From: Microbacterium sp. Root180
GTDB taxonomy: Bacteria > Actinomycetota > Actinomycetes > Actinomycetales > Microbacteriaceae
Direction: 5' to 3'
DNA: 64,000 nucleotides
Assembly: GCF_001428485.1 (NCBI RefSeq)
Contig: NZ_LMHS01000003.1
Span: 1-64,000 of the forward strand
A program made the translations under genes and the position numbers. Shown in pieces: positions 21,454-32,304 of this stretch; positions within the stretch are counted from its first letter, which is position 1, and every line of letters starts with the position of its first letter. The notes under the pieces were generated by a model. The model saw nothing but the letters and a program-made list of their open reading frames with translations. It had not been told where the DNA came from and searched no databases.

Positions 21454-22365
21454 TCAGTCGACCGCGGGCTGCTCGCCCGCGATACCGGATTCGGCGAGGT
21501 TGGCGTCGAAGATCGCCTGCCAGATGTCGCCGCCGTCGGTGAACACAGTGTTGATGTGCTCCTGCAGGGCGGCGTCGCCCTTGGCGATGCCGACGCCGTA
21601 GCGCTCCTCGCTGAAGGGCTCACCCGCGAGCTTGAGCGCCTCGGGGTCCTGCTGCACGTACCCGGCGAGGATCGCCTCGTCGGTCGTGATCGCGTCGACC
21701 TGCCCGTTCTTCAGCTGCTCGATGCACGCCGAGTACGTCTCGAACTCGGTGGTCTCGGCCTCCGGGTACTCGTCGCGGATCCGCTGCAGCGAGGTCGAAC
21801 CGGTCACCGAGCAGACCACCTTGCCAGCGAGGTCGTCGGGACCGTTGATGTCCTCGTTGTCAGCCGCGACGAGCAGGCCCTGTCCGGTGATGAAGTACGG
21901 GCCTGCGAAGTCGATCTGCTCCTTGCGGGAGTCGGTGATCGAGTAGGTGCCGACGTAGTAGTCGATGTCGCCGTTCACGAGCGCCTGCTCGCGGTTGGCG
22001 GAGGGGATCGTGACGTACTCGATCTGGTCCTCGTCGAACCCGAGCGACGCCGCGATCCAGCGGGCGACGTCGACGTCGAAGCCTGAACGCTCGCCCGTGG
22101 TCGCGTCCTCGTAGCCGAGGTTCGGCTGGTCGTTCTTCACGCCGATGACGACGCCTCCGCGCTCGGTCATCGCGTCGAACGTGGGGCTGCCCTCGAGCGT
22201 GACGTCCGTCGCCACCTCCCAGGGCTGGCCGCTCGCCGTGCCGCCGTCGCCGCCGTCTCCGCCGTCGCTCGGGTCCGCGCCCGGCGTGCCGCTGTTGCAC
22301 GCGGTGAGCGCGAGAATCGCGATCGCCGAGATGCCGATACCCGTGATGATCCGTGTCTTACGCAT
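21454..22365 (-). CDS. gluB: Glutamate-type ABC transporter substrate-binding lipoprotein
   Basis: A 303-residue lipoprotein with a signal peptide and the lipobox LTAC (Cys23), followed by a Gly/Asp-rich linker. The family 3 solute-binding fold is clear: VIGVKNDQPNLGY, FDVDVARWIAASLG, ITDSRKEQIDFAGPYF and the C-terminal hinge. It binds an amino acid, probably glutamate, outside the membrane. The ATG follows a strong AGGAGGA site. The gap to gluA is 118 nt, so an internal promoter is possible. Confidence 0.93.
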   Translation of the reverse strand: MRKTRIITGIGISAIAILALTACNSGTPGADPSDGGDGGDGGTASGQPWEVATDVTLEGSPTFDAMTERGGVVIGVKNDQPNLGYEDATTGERSGFDVDVARWIAASLGFDEDQIEYVTIPSANREQALVNGDIDYYVGTYSITDSRKEQIDFAGPYFITGQGLLVAADNEDINGPDDLAGKVVCSVTGSTSLQRIRDEYPEAETTEFETYSACIEQLKNGQVDAITTDEAILAGYVQQDPEALKLAGEPFSEERYGVGIAKGDAALQEHINTVFTDGGDIWQAIFDANLAESGIAGEQPAVD

Positions 22366-22483
22366 GTTTCCTCCTGGTTGCTGTGTGCGTACTGGTTCCG
22401 TATGTCCGACGTTTCGGGTCCGTGCGGGCTGTCGTGCGAATTGTGGTGCTGGGGTTTCTCCTGGGTCTCCTGGCCTGACCCGG

Positions 22484-23275
22484 TCAGTGGGTCAGGAGCT
22501 TCGAGAGGAAGTCCTTCGCGCGGTCGCTCTGCGCGTTCGTGAAGAACTCCTCGGGGGTCGCCTCTTCGACGATCTGCCCGTCCGCCATGAAGACCACGCG
22601 GTCCGCGGCCTTGCGGGCGAAGCCCATCTCATGGGTGACGACGATCATGGTCATGCCGTCCTGCGCGAGACCGACCATCACGTCGAGGACCTCGTTGATC
22701 ATCTCGGGATCGAGCGCACTCGTCGGCTCGTCGAAGAGCATGACCTTCGGCTGCATCGCCAGCGCGCGGGCGATCGCCACGCGCTGCTGCTGTCCGCCCG
22801 AGAGCTGCGCCGGCAGCTTGGCCGCCTGAGGGCCGACGCCGACGCGATCGAGGAGCTGCCTGCCGAGCTTCTCGGCATCCGCCTTCTTCATGCCCTTGAC
22901 CTTGATCGGCCCGAGCGTGACGTTGTCGAGGATCGTCAGGTGCGCGAAGAGGTTGAACGACTGGAAGACCATGCCGACGTCCGCACGCAGCGCCGCGAGC
23001 TCCTTGCCCTCCTTCGGCAGCTCTTTGCCGTCGATCTTGATCGTGCCGCTCGTGATCGTCTCGAGACGGTTGATCGTGCGACACAGGGTCGATTTGCCCG
23101 AGCCTGACGGCCCGATGACGACGACCACCTCGCCGCGGTTCACCGTGAGGTCGATGTCCTTGAGCGCCTGGAACTCGCCGTAGTGCTTCTGGACGTCGGT
23201 GATCTCGACCAGCGGATCGCCGCGTCGCACGGTGATGTTCGACGTCTTGGGTGCAGCGCTGTCATCCATCGTCAT
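22484..23275 (-). CDS. gluA: Amino acid ABC transporter ATP-binding protein
   Basis: A 263-residue ATPase of the polar amino acid uptake family (GlnQ/GluA). Walker A is GPSGSGKST, the signature [15 protein letters not shown], Walker [15 protein letters not shown], and the H-loop VVTHEMGFA. It is the first gene of gluABCD. TAGGGT lies 6 nt before the ATG at 23275, which suggests a leaderless operon start. An ATG at 23269 is an alternative start. No regulator is adjacent. Confidence 0.94.
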   Translation of the reverse strand: MTMDDSAAPKTSNITVRRGDPLVEITDVQKHYGEFQALKDIDLTVNRGEVVVVIGPSGSGKSTLCRTINRLETITSGTIKIDGKELPKEGKELAALRADVGMVFQSFNLFAHLTILDNVTLGPIKVKGMKKADAEKLGRQLLDRVGVGPQAAKLPAQLSGGQQQRVAIARALAMQPKVMLFDEPTSALDPEMINEVLDVMVGLAQDGMTMIVVTHEMGFARKAADRVVFMADGQIVEEATPEEFFTNAQSDRAKDFLSKLLTH

Positions 23276-23355
23276 ACGTCGACCCTAGGACCGGGCCGGG
23301 ACGCTCTACCAGGGGTTGAACCGCGTCTTAACCGTGTTGTAACAGGACGCCGGGA

Positions 23356-24153
23356 TCAGCCGGCCCGCTGCGCGAACGCCGTCTCGTAGAGGCACACGCT
23401 CGCGGCTGTGGCGAGGTTCAGCGACTCCGCAGCCCCGTAGATCGGGAGCCGCAGCGACAGATCGGCCAGCGCGAGGGCGGACTCCTCGAGGCCACGCGCC
23501 TCGTTGCCGAACAGCCACGCGGTGGGCTCGGCGAGCAGGTTCCGAGACGCGAGGAAGTCCCCGCCGCCGACATCCGCCGCGATCACTCGCACGCCCGCGG
23601 CGTGGGCCTTCTCGACGGCGGACGCCAGGTCGACGCCGACGGCGACGGGCACGTGGAAGAGGGACCCTGTCGTGGCGCGCACGACCTTGGGGTTGTAGGG
23701 GTCGACGGTGCGGCCGGTGAGGATGACGGCGTCAGCGCCCGCGGCATCCGCTGCCCGGATGATCGTGCCGAGATTGCCCGGGTCACGCACCTCCTCGCAG
23801 ATGGCGACGAGACGGGGCATCGCGGCGAAGACCTCGCGCACCGACGTCGGCGCCTGCCGGGCCACAGCCACGATCCCCTGCGGCGTGACCGTGTCGGCCA
23901 TCGCGTCGAGCACCGCTTCCGTCGTGAAGACGACCTCGATTCCCGCGTCGCGCGCCGCCTCGCGCACGTCGGCGTGGCGCTCGAGGGCCGCCGGGGTCGC
24001 GAAGACCTCGACGAGGGTGTCAGGACGGTGACCCAGCGCTTCTCGCGCGGACTGCGGGCCCTCCAGGAGGAACAGTCCGGTCTCCTGGCGGGCGCTGCGC
24101 TTCGTCAGCTTCGCGACGGCGCGGACGCGCGGAGAGCGAGGGTTCTCGAGCAC
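23356..24153 (-). CDS. TrmH/SpoU family RNA methyltransferase
   Basis: A 265-residue SPOUT methyltransferase that adds a 2'-O-methyl group to tRNA or rRNA. The N-terminal L30e-like substrate domain is followed by the knotted catalytic domain: motif 1 [18 protein letters not shown], motif 2 [13 protein letters not shown], motif 3 [16 protein letters not shown]. The exact target nucleotide cannot be assigned. The start is GTG at 24153, with TAGACT (24165-24160) six nt upstream, so it is probably leaderless and separate from rplT. Confidence 0.92.
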   Translation of the reverse strand: MLENPRSPRVRAVAKLTKRSARQETGLFLLEGPQSAREALGHRPDTLVEVFATPAALERHADVREAARDAGIEVVFTTEAVLDAMADTVTPQGIVAVARQAPTSVREVFAAMPRLVAICEEVRDPGNLGTIIRAADAAGADAVILTGRTVDPYNPKVVRATTGSLFHVPVAVGVDLASAVEKAHAAGVRVIAADVGGGDFLASRNLLAEPTAWLFGNEARGLEESALALADLSLRLPIYGAAESLNLATAASVCLYETAFAQRAG

Positions 24154-24203
24154 GGGATCAGTCTAGGGTCGCGGCATCCCGATCCCCGTCATGACGGGAC
24201 GAC

Positions 24204-24237
24204 GAAAGGGCGCCCTCCGTGCGGAGGACGCCCTTTC
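24204..24237 (-). terminator. Terminator of the infC-rpmI-rplT operon
   Basis: A 16-bp stem with one mismatch forms between 24204-24219 (starting GAAAGGGCG) and 24222-24237 (ending CGCCCTTTC), with a 2-nt apex. On the minus strand it starts 13 nt after the rplT stop codon. It is the most terminator-like structure in this part of the window and also separates rplT from the trmH promoter. Confidence 0.85.
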
Positions 24238-24249
24238 GGAAGGGAGAGG

Positions 24250-24633
24250 TCAGGCGCTCTTGGGAGCGTTGACGTTCTCGGGCAGCGCGGCCTTGGCCGT
24301 CTGGACGAGCGACGTGAAGACCGCGGGCTCGTTCACGGCGAGCTCGGCGAGCATACGACGGTCGACCTGCACGCCCGCGAGGCCGAGGCCCTGGATGAAG
24401 CGGTTGTACGTGATGCCGTTCTGGCGGCTCGCAGCGTTGATGCGCTGGATCCACAGGCGGCGGAAGTCGCCCTTGCGCTTGCGACGGTCGCGGTACGCGT
24501 AGACGAGCGAGTGGGTGACCTGCTCCTTCGCCTTGCGGTACAGACGCGAACGCTGACCCCGGTAACCGGAGGCGCGCTCGAGGATGACGCGACGCTTCTT
24601 GTGGGCGTTGACCGCCCGCTTGACTCTAGCCAT
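24250..24633 (-). CDS. rplT: Ribosomal protein L20
   Basis: A 127-residue 50S subunit assembly protein. It begins [15 protein letters not shown] and contains the conserved [15 protein letters not shown] and [13 protein letters not shown] segments. The basic N-terminal extension binds 23S rRNA. It is the last gene of infC-rpmI-rplT, 29 nt after rpmI, and is followed by a strong terminator. Confidence 0.98.
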   Translation of the reverse strand: MARVKRAVNAHKKRRVILERASGYRGQRSRLYRKAKEQVTHSLVYAYRDRRKRKGDFRRLWIQRINAASRQNGITYNRFIQGLGLAGVQVDRRMLAELAVNEPAVFTSLVQTAKAALPENVNAPKSA

Positions 24634-24662
24634 TTCTTCTGTTTCCTATCGTGCGTCGGCGC

Positions 24663-24857
24663 TCAGAGGCCGAGGAGCTTCTTTGCGACCTTGGCGTCAC
24701 CCGGGGCCAGGACCTGCTCCTGGTTGAGGCGGCGCGTGCGGCGCGACGACTTGCCCTCGAGGTTGTGGCGCATACCGGCCTGCTGCTTCATCAGCTTGCC
24801 GCTACCGGTGACCTTGAAGCGCTTCTTGGCACCCGAGTGGGTCTTCTGCTTCGGCAT
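24663..24857 (-). CDS. rpmI: Ribosomal protein L35
   Basis: A 64-residue basic protein of the 50S subunit, beginning [20 protein letters not shown] with the typical H-x-x-x-KR pattern and ending in [14 protein letters not shown]. It lies between infC and rplT in the conserved order. A GC-rich double hairpin in the gap after infC (24879-24915) precedes its Shine-Dalgarno region (GAAGGAAGAAGAG) and may adjust its expression relative to infC. Confidence 0.97.
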   Translation of the reverse strand: MPKQKTHSGAKKRFKVTGSGKLMKQQAGMRHNLEGKSSRRTRRLNQEQVLAPGDAKVAKKLLGL

Positions 24858-24878
24858 CTCTTCTTCCTTCGTTTCACT

Positions 24879-24915
24879 TCCCGCCCAGGCGGGAGTCGGG
24901 TCCCGCCTGGCGGGA
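24879..24915 (-). promoter_or_regulatory. Intercistronic hairpin between infC and rpmI
   Basis: Two near-palindromic blocks, 24879-24894 and 24901-24915, both start TCCCGCC and end GCGGGA. They are also largely complementary to each other. The RNA can form either two small stem-loops or one long stem. The structure starts 11 nt after the infC stop and ends 21 nt before the rpmI ATG. It may be an mRNA-stability or attenuation element that sets the ratio of IF3 to L35/L20. Confidence 0.6.
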
Positions 24916-24926
24916 GTATGTGGGGC

Positions 24927-25565
<639 letters not shown>

Positions 25566-25568
25566 GCG

Positions 25569-25637
25569 GAACTCCTCTTTCATACGGATGTCGGCCACCG
25601 CGGCACATGGGACGTGACGCGGGCTGAAGAGGAGTTC
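25569..25637 (-). promoter_or_regulatory. infC leader: anti-Shine-Dalgarno pairing over the ribosome binding site
   Basis: On the mRNA, GAACTCCTCTT (25637-25627) is perfectly complementary over 11 nt to AAGAGGAGTTC (25579-25569), which contains the proposed infC ribosome binding site. The loop is 47 nt. Pairing would hide the site and stop initiation at the AUC codon. The probable promoter -10 is TAGACT at 25832-25827, giving a leader of about 250 nt that includes another hairpin (GGCGCTGAGCGCC near 25650-25664). Confidence 0.65.
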
Positions 25638-25846
25638 ATTCCACCCGCTCGGCGCTCAGCGCCGGCTTCTGCACCCTGTCGTCGCGCACGGTTCTCCGCT
25701 CGCGAGCATCTGCCCCGAACGCTGCGCGGTCGGGACGGAGTGCGTGACCCGGTAGCCTGGAACGGCAAGCGCGGGTGGGATGTGATCCTCTTTCGATCCG
25801 GAGCAGAACGCACCGGAGCCCGCACGAGTCTAGCAGAGAGAAGCGC

Positions 25847-26233
25847 GTGACCACGATTCCGCCCTCAGACGACGACCGCCACGCCCGTTGGGAGGAACAG
25901 GAACGCTCGGCATCGGCCGCAACGCGCGACATCGCCGACGTCCCCGCGGTCGAGGTCATCACGACCGCCGCCGTGCACCTGATGAGCGCCGCCGCCGTGA
26001 AGGTCGGCCTCGCGGACGATCCCGCCACGCAGACCGACCTCGACGAAGCCCGCAAGCTCATCAACGCCCTCGCCGGCCTCATCACCGCGGGTGCTCCCGA
26101 GATCAGCGACATGCACGCGCGGTCCCTGCGCGACGGCCTGCGCTCGCTCCAGCTCGCGTTCCGTGAGGCGTCGACCATCCCCGACCCGATCGGCAAGGGC
26201 CCCGGCGAGAAGTGGACCGGACCGGTCACCTAG
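25847..26233 (+). CDS. DUF1844 family protein
   Basis: A 128-residue cytoplasmic protein with the DUF1844 core [21 protein letters not shown] and [16 protein letters not shown]. The family occurs widely and often beside infC in actinobacteria; no function is established. The GTG start (25847) is preceded by GAGAGAAG. It diverges from the infC operon and shares about 250 nt of intergenic DNA with it. Its stop TAG shares the CTAG palindrome with the stop of the convergent decarboxylase. Confidence 0.88.
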   Translation: MTTIPPSDDDRHARWEEQERSASAATRDIADVPAVEVITTAAVHLMSAAAVKVGLADDPATQTDLDEARKLINALAGLITAGAPEISDMHARSLRDGLRSLQLAFREASTIPDPIGKGPGEKWTGPVT

Positions 26234-27621
26234 TCCCGGATGCCGAGCGCCGCCGCGCCGCGCGCGACGGCGTCGATCGTCCGGCGCACCGCCTCCTCGC
26301 CGGTGCCGAAGTTGCTCACCGCGAAGCGCACGACGGTACGCCCGTGCCACGTCGAGGACGAGGCCCACACGGTCCCCTCGGCGCGCAGCCACTCCCCGAG
26401 CGCGGCCGTCTCCGCGTCGTCGCGCGCCGCGAGGCACACCTGGGTGAAGACGACGTCGTTGACGACCTCGAGGCCAGGAATGCCCTCGAACCCTTGGGCC
26501 AGGGCGGCCGCGGCATCCGCCAGCCCCTCGACGAGGCGAGCGACACCGGACCGTCCCAGCGTGCGCAGCGCCGCCCACACCGGGACGCCGCGCGCCCGGC
26601 GGGAGAGCTCGGTCACGCGGTCGTAGGGGTCGGAGATGCTCTCCACCGTCGGCAGGTACGCCGCGTGCGCGCCGAGCGACGCCGTCATGGCGGCCTCGTC
26701 CCGGACGATCGCGAGGCCGCAGTCGTAGGGGACGTTGAGCGTCTTGTGCGCGTCGGTCGCCCAGGAGTCCGCATCGGCGACGCCCTCGGTGAGGTGCCGC
26801 AGCCGAGGGCTGGCGGCCGCCCACAGCCCGAACGCTCCGTCGACGTGCACCCAGGCTCCCGCCTCGTGCGCGATGGCGATCGCTGACGCGAAGTCGTCGA
26901 ACGCGCCGGAGTGCACGTCGCCGGCCTGCAGCGCGACGATCGCCGGTGCGTCGTCCGCGGCGAGCGCGCGCTCGAGCCCTGCGACGTCGATGCGCCCCTC
27001 ACCGTCGGCGCCCACCGTGACGGGCTCGCCCAGGCCCGCCAGGCGCCCGCCCAGCACCGCCGAGGTGTGCACGGCCCCGCCCGCGAGGAATCTGATCCGA
27101 GGGCCGGCCTGCAGGCCCGCGAGCGGATCCGCGCCGGCACGCCGCAGCAGGGCGTCGCGCCCCACGGTGAGGCACGAGGTGTTGGCCATGGTCGCGCCCG
27201 TGGTGAAGCCGAGGCCGCTGGCGGCGGGCAGGCACAGGATGTCGAGCAGCCACGTGGCCGCGACCTCCTCAACGGCGGCCGTCGCCGGCGTCGGCTGACG
27301 CGATCCGGTGTTCTGATCCCACGCCGAGACGAGCCAGTCCGCGCCGAGAGAGGCGGGGTACGCGCCTCCGATGACGAAACCGTAGAACCGCGACGACCCC
27401 ATCGCCATGAGCCCCGGGCCGGATGCCTCTGCCAGCTCATCCACGACCGCGGCCGCGTCCGCGCCGCCGTCGGGAAGATCCCGGACCAGGCGCGCGAGCA
27501 TTCCGTCGACATCGAGCTCCGGCCGGATCGGACGCTCATCCACAGTGTCGAGCCACTCCGCCGCGCGACGGTGCGCGACCTCCAGCGCCTCGCGGTACTG
27601 CTGCCTCATCGTGACGTCCAT
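26230..27621 (-). CDS. PLP-dependent group II decarboxylase-like enzyme
   Basis: A 463-residue fold-type I PLP enzyme of the pyridoxal-dependent decarboxylase family (glutamate/aromatic amino acid decarboxylases). Motifs are GFTTGATMANTSCL for phosphate binding, HVDGAFGLW with the PLP Asp, and the Schiff-base lysine in TDAHKTLNVPYD. The C-terminal domain ends in RFAVSNFGTGEE. The substrate is not predictable. The ATG at 27621 follows GGAAGGGAAG. A 9-bp inverted repeat lies directly upstream. Confidence 0.85.
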   Translation of the reverse strand: MDVTMRQQYREALEVAHRRAAEWLDTVDERPIRPELDVDGMLARLVRDLPDGGADAAAVVDELAEASGPGLMAMGSSRFYGFVIGGAYPASLGADWLVSAWDQNTGSRQPTPATAAVEEVAATWLLDILCLPAASGLGFTTGATMANTSCLTVGRDALLRRAGADPLAGLQAGPRIRFLAGGAVHTSAVLGGRLAGLGEPVTVGADGEGRIDVAGLERALAADDAPAIVALQAGDVHSGAFDDFASAIAIAHEAGAWVHVDGAFGLWAAASPRLRHLTEGVADADSWATDAHKTLNVPYDCGLAIVRDEAAMTASLGAHAAYLPTVESISDPYDRVTELSRRARGVPVWAALRTLGRSGVARLVEGLADAAAALAQGFEGIPGLEVVNDVVFTQVCLAARDDAETAALGEWLRAEGTVWASSSTWHGRTVVRFAVSNFGTGEEAVRRTIDAVARGAAALGIRD

Positions 27622-27629
27622 GACTTCCC

Positions 27630-27663
27630 TTCCGCCGAGCCGATCCTCCGCCGGTCGGCGGAA
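27630..27663 (-). terminator. Inverted repeat between sseB and the decarboxylase gene
   Basis: Perfect 9-bp arms TTCCGCCGA (27630-27638) and TCGGCGGAA (27655-27663) flank a 16-nt loop that can pair further. It lies 69 nt after the sseB stop and 8 nt before the decarboxylase start. It may terminate the his operon transcript. Because it almost touches the next ribosome binding site, it could also be an operator for the decarboxylase gene. Confidence 0.5.
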
Positions 27664-27732
27664 CGCGGCAAGAGGCCACGGCAGGATCGCCGACTCCTGG
27701 AGAAGAGAGCCGCGTGGCGCGCCGGATACGTG

Positions 27733-28500
27733 TCAGGCGCGGACGAGCTTGACGGTGAGCGAGTCGACCAGCACCGCGATGCGGTCGTCCGCCGCCCATC
27801 GGGTCGCCAGGCGCGAGAGCACCGCGTCGAGCTCGACCTTCTCGAGTCCGTGGATGAGGTGCAGGCGCACGACGAGCTCAGGGCCCCGCAGGCGCGCGTC
27901 GGGGTCACCGGGCTCGACGGCGAGATCGATCACCGCGAGCTCGCCGCCGATGCTCTCCTGAAGTCCCGCGAAGACCTCGGGCGACACGAAGCTCGGCTCC
28001 CAGGAATTGCCTTGCGCGATCGCCCAGAGGGCCGGCCGACGCAGGACGAACTCGGTGGTCGAACCGGGGTCGATGACGATGAGGTCCGTGTCGTCGGCGG
28101 ATGCGGCGGCCGCGGTGCGCGTGCCGTCAGCAGGCACCGGGCGGGCAGAGGCATCCCACCGCTTCATTGCGTCGACCGATGTGAACACGGGCAGCACCCG
28201 GCGGCCGTCCGGGGCGGCGACCGTGACGATCGAGAGCTCCTGCGTCTTGTCGACCGCCAGTCCATGGGCGCCGATGCCCTCATCGCCCTTCTCTGCCAGG
28301 AGCGGGATCAGCAGGCGCGCCGCTCGATACGCGTCGACGACCTCGGTCTGACCGCCCGACCCGTCGCGGAACGCGAGGAGCGCGGCGAGCAGCGCGGGGT
28401 CGGCCGAACCGTCGTCGCCCGAATGCGGGTTCGCGTGGAAGCTGCGACCCTCCCAGGGGACGCCGGCGGAGTCCGCGTGGGGGTCAGTGTCCGGCGACAT
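27733..28500 (-). CDS. SseB family protein
   Basis: A 255-residue soluble protein with the SseB core: [27 protein letters not shown] and [21 protein letters not shown]. The C-terminal half carries a second, swap-like domain. In actinobacteria such genes often follow priA/hisA; the role is unknown. It overlaps the end of hisA by 17 nt and is the last gene of the his cluster. No export signal is visible, so it is unlike a secretion-system protein. Confidence 0.85.
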   Translation of the reverse strand: MSPDTDPHADSAGVPWEGRSFHANPHSGDDGSADPALLAALLAFRDGSGGQTEVVDAYRAARLLIPLLAEKGDEGIGAHGLAVDKTQELSIVTVAAPDGRRVLPVFTSVDAMKRWDASARPVPADGTRTAAAASADDTDLIVIDPGSTTEFVLRRPALWAIAQGNSWEPSFVSPEVFAGLQESIGGELAVIDLAVEPGDPDARLRGPELVVRLHLIHGLEKVELDAVLSRLATRWAADDRIAVLVDSLTVKLVRA

Positions 28501-29230
28501 CCAGCGCCTCGGCGAGCGTGAAGGCGCCGGCGTAGAGCGCCTTGCCCACGATCGCCCCCTCCACGCCGAGCGGGACGAGGTCGCGCAGCGCCGCGATGTC
28601 GTCGAGGCTCGACACGCCTCCCGACGCGACGATCGGCTTCGGGGTGCGCGAGGTCATCTCACGCAGCAGCTCGACGTTCGGCCCCTGCAGCGTGCCGTCC
28701 TTGGTGACGTCCGTGACGACGTAGCGGCTGCACCCCGCCGACTCGAGGCGATCCAGCACGGTCCACAGGTCTCCGCCCTCGCGGGTCCAGCCGCGAGCGG
28801 CGAGTGTCGTGCCGCGCACATCGAGGCCGACGGCGATGACGTCGCCGTAGCGGCCGATGACGTCCGCTGCCCACTCCGGATTCTCCAGGGCCGCGGTGCC
28901 GAGGTTGATGCGCGCTGCACCGCTCTCGAGCGCGGCTTCGAGCGTGCGGTCGTCACGGATGCCGCCGGACAGCTCGACCTGCACGCCGCGCACCTGCTTG
29001 ATGACCTTGCGCATGATGCCGGCGTTCGATCCGCGGCCGAAGGCGGCGTCGAGGTCCACCAGGTGGATCCACTGCGCACCCTGACGAGCGAAGTCCAGAG
29101 CGGCGTCGACGGGGTCGCCGTAGCTCGTCTCGGTGCCCGCCTCCCCCTGTGTCAGGCGCACGGCCTTGCCGTCGGCGACGTCGACGGCGGGCAGCAGGAT
29201 CAGCTCGGGTGTTGAGGCGAAATCGTTCAT
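28484..29230 (-). CDS. priA: PriA-type phosphoribosyl isomerase (HisA, probably also TrpF)
   Basis: A 248-residue TIM barrel that isomerises ProFAR to PRFAR in histidine synthesis. In actinobacteria the same enzyme often also does the TrpF step. Visible are the catalytic Asp in [15 protein letters not shown], the phosphate loops [10 protein letters not shown] and [10 protein letters not shown], and [12 protein letters not shown] with the second Asp. Dual activity is inferred from the phylum. The ATG at 29230 follows GAGGAG. It lies 55 nt after hisH. Confidence 0.92.
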   Translation of the reverse strand: MNDFASTPELILLPAVDVADGKAVRLTQGEAGTETSYGDPVDAALDFARQGAQWIHLVDLDAAFGRGSNAGIMRKVIKQVRGVQVELSGGIRDDRTLEAALESGAARINLGTAALENPEWAADVIGRYGDVIAVGLDVRGTTLAARGWTREGGDLWTVLDRLESAGCSRYVVTDVTKDGTLQGPNVELLREMTSRTPKPIVASGGVSSLDDIAALRDLVPLGVEGAIVGKALYAGAFTLAEALDVAGH

Positions 29231-29285
29231 GGCTCCTCGTGCGGGAAGGTCTCGGAAGAGGAGAGCTCCCGTAGACGGCACGATC

Positions 29286-29936
29286 TCAGAGGGTAGCCCC
29301 GCGGAGGCCGTCGATCCAATTCGCGAGAAGCCGGATGCCGGCATCCCCCGACTTCTCGGGGTGGAACTGGGTCGCCGACAGGGGACCGTTCTCGACGGCT
29401 GCGAGGAACGGCTGACCGTACGTGCACCACGTGAGCGCGGGCTGCGGGAACGGCGGCTGGACGTCGAGGGTCCAGTGCTGCGCGCCGAACGAGTGCACGA
29501 AGTAGAACCGTTCGTCCTCGATGCCGCGGAACAGGCGCGAGCCCTCGCCGGGGTCGACGGTGTTCCAGCCCATGTGGGGCAGCACCGCGGCGTCGAGCTC
29601 GGTGACCGCGCCCGGCCACTCCCCCATGCCCTCGGTGTCGACGCCCCGTTCGACGCCGCGTTCGAACAGCACCTGCATCCCGACGCAGATTCCGAGCACG
29701 GGCCGCCCGCCGGCCAGCCGCCGCTCGATGAGCTCGTCGCCGCGGATCGCGCGCAGCGCTTGCATGACCGCGCTGTACGCCCCGACCCCGGGCACGACGA
29801 GACCGTCCGCATCGCGGACGAGTCCGCGATCGGAAGTCAGGCGCGCATCGGCACCGGCGGCATCGAGCGCCTTGACCGCGGAGTGGACGTTGCCGGATCC
29901 GTAGTCCAGCACCGCGACGACGGGTCTGGAGCTCAC
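29286..29936 (-). CDS. hisH: Imidazole glycerol phosphate synthase subunit HisH
   Basis: A 216-residue class I glutamine amidotransferase subunit that supplies ammonia to HisF. The nucleophile is in [12 protein letters not shown] and the His-Glu pair in TQFHPEKSG. The N-terminus [18 protein letters not shown] is typical. The GTG start (29936) overlaps the hisB stop as GTGA. Its partner hisF is not in the window. Confidence 0.95.
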   Translation of the reverse strand: MSSRPVVAVLDYGSGNVHSAVKALDAAGADARLTSDRGLVRDADGLVVPGVGAYSAVMQALRAIRGDELIERRLAGGRPVLGICVGMQVLFERGVERGVDTEGMGEWPGAVTELDAAVLPHMGWNTVDPGEGSRLFRGIEDERFYFVHSFGAQHWTLDVQPPFPQPALTWCTYGQPFLAAVENGPLSATQFHPEKSGDAGIRLLANWIDGLRGATL

Positions 29937-30537
29937 AGAGCGCCCTTCGTGCTGGGGATTCCGTCCACGAGCGGGTCGAGCGCCTTGGCCTGCCGGAACG
30001 CGCGCGCGAACGCCTTGTATTCCGCTTCGGCGATGTGGTGGGGATCGCGTCCCGAGATCAGCCTGACATGCACGGTGAGAGCGGCGTTGAACGCGATCGC
30101 CTCAAAGGTGTGGCGCACGAGAGAGCCGGTGAAGTGGCCGCCGATGAGGTGGTGCTCGAAGCCCGCAGGCTCTCCGGTGTGCACGAGGTAGGGCCGTCCG
30201 CTGATATCGACGACAGCTTGCGCGAGCGCCTCGTCGAGGGGCACGAGAGCGTCGCCGTAGCGGGAGATGCCCGACTTGTCGCCGAGCGCCTCGCGGATCG
30301 CCTGCCCCAGCACGATCGAGATGTCCTCGACGGTGTGGTGGGCGTCGATGTCGGTGTCGCCCGACGCTCGCACGGTGAGGTCGGTGAGCGAGTGCTTCGC
30401 GAAGGCGGTGAGCAGGTGGTCGAAGAACGGCACGGTGGTGTCGATGCGGCTGCGACCGGAGCCGTCCAGGTCGAGTTCGAGCTCGACGGTGGACTCGCTC
30501 GTGGAGCGGCGGAGGGACGCGGTACGCGGGGCGGCGC

Positions 30538-30541
<4 letters not shown>
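29933..30541 (-). CDS. hisB: Imidazoleglycerol-phosphate dehydratase
   Basis: A 202-residue Mn-dependent dehydratase with the repeated metal-binding motifs DAHHTVEDI and [13 protein letters not shown] HHxxE. It also has [13 protein letters not shown] near the N-terminus. It is the monofunctional form without a phosphatase domain. The ATG at 30541 overlaps the hisC stop as ATGA. Confidence 0.96.
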
Positions 30542-31623
<1,082 letters not shown>

Positions 31624-31646
31624 CCCTCCCATGGTAGAGCGCGGAC

Positions 31647-32033
31647 TCAGCGCTCCGTGGCGTATTCCGCCGGGATCGCGAGCGTCTGACCTGCCTGGAG
31701 CGTCACGCCCTCGAGCGCGTTCAGGCGGACGATGGCGTCGACCACATCACGCGGGTCGGCCTGCGGCGCGACTTCCTCGGCGATGGTCCACAGCGAGTCG
31801 CCGTGGAACACCGTCACGGTCTCGAACGAGCCGGCGGGTGCGCCGGCGTCGCGCGACGCGAGAGCGGAACCCCCGGAGACCATGGCGACCGCGATCGCGA
31901 TGACCGCGGGCAGCGCCGCGATCGCAGCCAGCACCCGCCGGCCGCGCACCGTCAGACGCAGGCGCGTGCCGTTCGCGGCCCGCGAGAACGAGCGTCGGCT
32001 CAGTGCCGGTGTGGTGATGCTGATCGCGGTCAT
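31647..32033 (-). CDS. LysM-domain membrane protein next to lexA (ChiZ/YneA-like)
   Basis: A 128-residue protein with one membrane segment (about 34-52), a short linker and a C-terminal LysM domain (about 72-121, [14 protein letters not shown] to [10 protein letters not shown]). Small LysM proteins encoded divergently from lexA include mycobacterial Rv2719c/ChiZ, Corynebacterium DivS-type and Bacillus YneA, which delay division during DNA damage. That role is inferred from position and architecture. The ATG at 32033 has AGAGGAG six nt upstream. It lies only about 24 nt before hisC, so readthrough into the his operon is possible. Confidence 0.82.
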   Translation of the reverse strand: MTAISITTPALSRRSFSRAANGTRLRLTVRGRRVLAAIAALPAVIAIAVAMVSGGSALASRDAGAPAGSFETVTVFHGDSLWTIAEEVAPQADPRDVVDAIVRLNALEGVTLQAGQTLAIPAEYATER

Positions 32034-32055
32034 GATCTGCTCCTCTGAGTGGGGG

Positions 32056-32101
32056 GAGATTCGCATCCGCCGCTCGGCCGGGAGCGATGGATGCGAATCT
32101 C
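32056..32101 (-). promoter_or_regulatory. 5' UTR hairpin of the LysM gene
   Basis: Perfect 13-bp arms, GAGATTCGCATCC at 32056-32068 and GGATGCGAATCTC at 32089-32101, enclose a 20-nt loop. The structure lies between the predicted promoter and the Shine-Dalgarno site at 32046-32040. A stable hairpin there may protect the mRNA or affect translation. Confidence 0.7.
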
Positions 32102-32105
32102 TGTA

Positions 32106-32137
32106 CCGAAGTTATCTTCGATGCTCTACGATGTCAA
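32106..32137 (-). promoter_or_regulatory. Consensus promoter of the LysM gene with overlapping LexA-like palindrome
   Basis: On the minus strand TTGACA (32137-32132), a 17-nt spacer and TAACTT (32114-32109) form a near-consensus promoter. The -10 is covered by the palindrome TCGAAGATAACTTCGG (32121-32106). This has the spacing and outer bases of the actinobacterial LexA box TCGAAC-N4-GTTCGA, but G/C replaces C/G at the inner position of each half. LexA control is therefore plausible but not certain. Confidence 0.6.
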
Positions 32138-32304
32138 CAGCCGGATCCGGCGACGATCCATCGAACGCGACACGCGGTGATGCTGCCCCGTTCGGCGGTC
32201 GAAGCCGGATACGGTTTCGATACGAGTACCCCACCACGGGCCTCCGACATTCGAAGACCGCTGCACTCCACGGGCCCCCGTGGACGGCGAGACAGGAGCC
32301 GGAC

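Noticed and set aside
32122..32304. A canonical LexA box for lexA itself
   Set aside because: Candidates such as TCGAACGCGACACG near 32162 match only one half-site; nothing with CGAAC-N4-GTTCG spacing is present.
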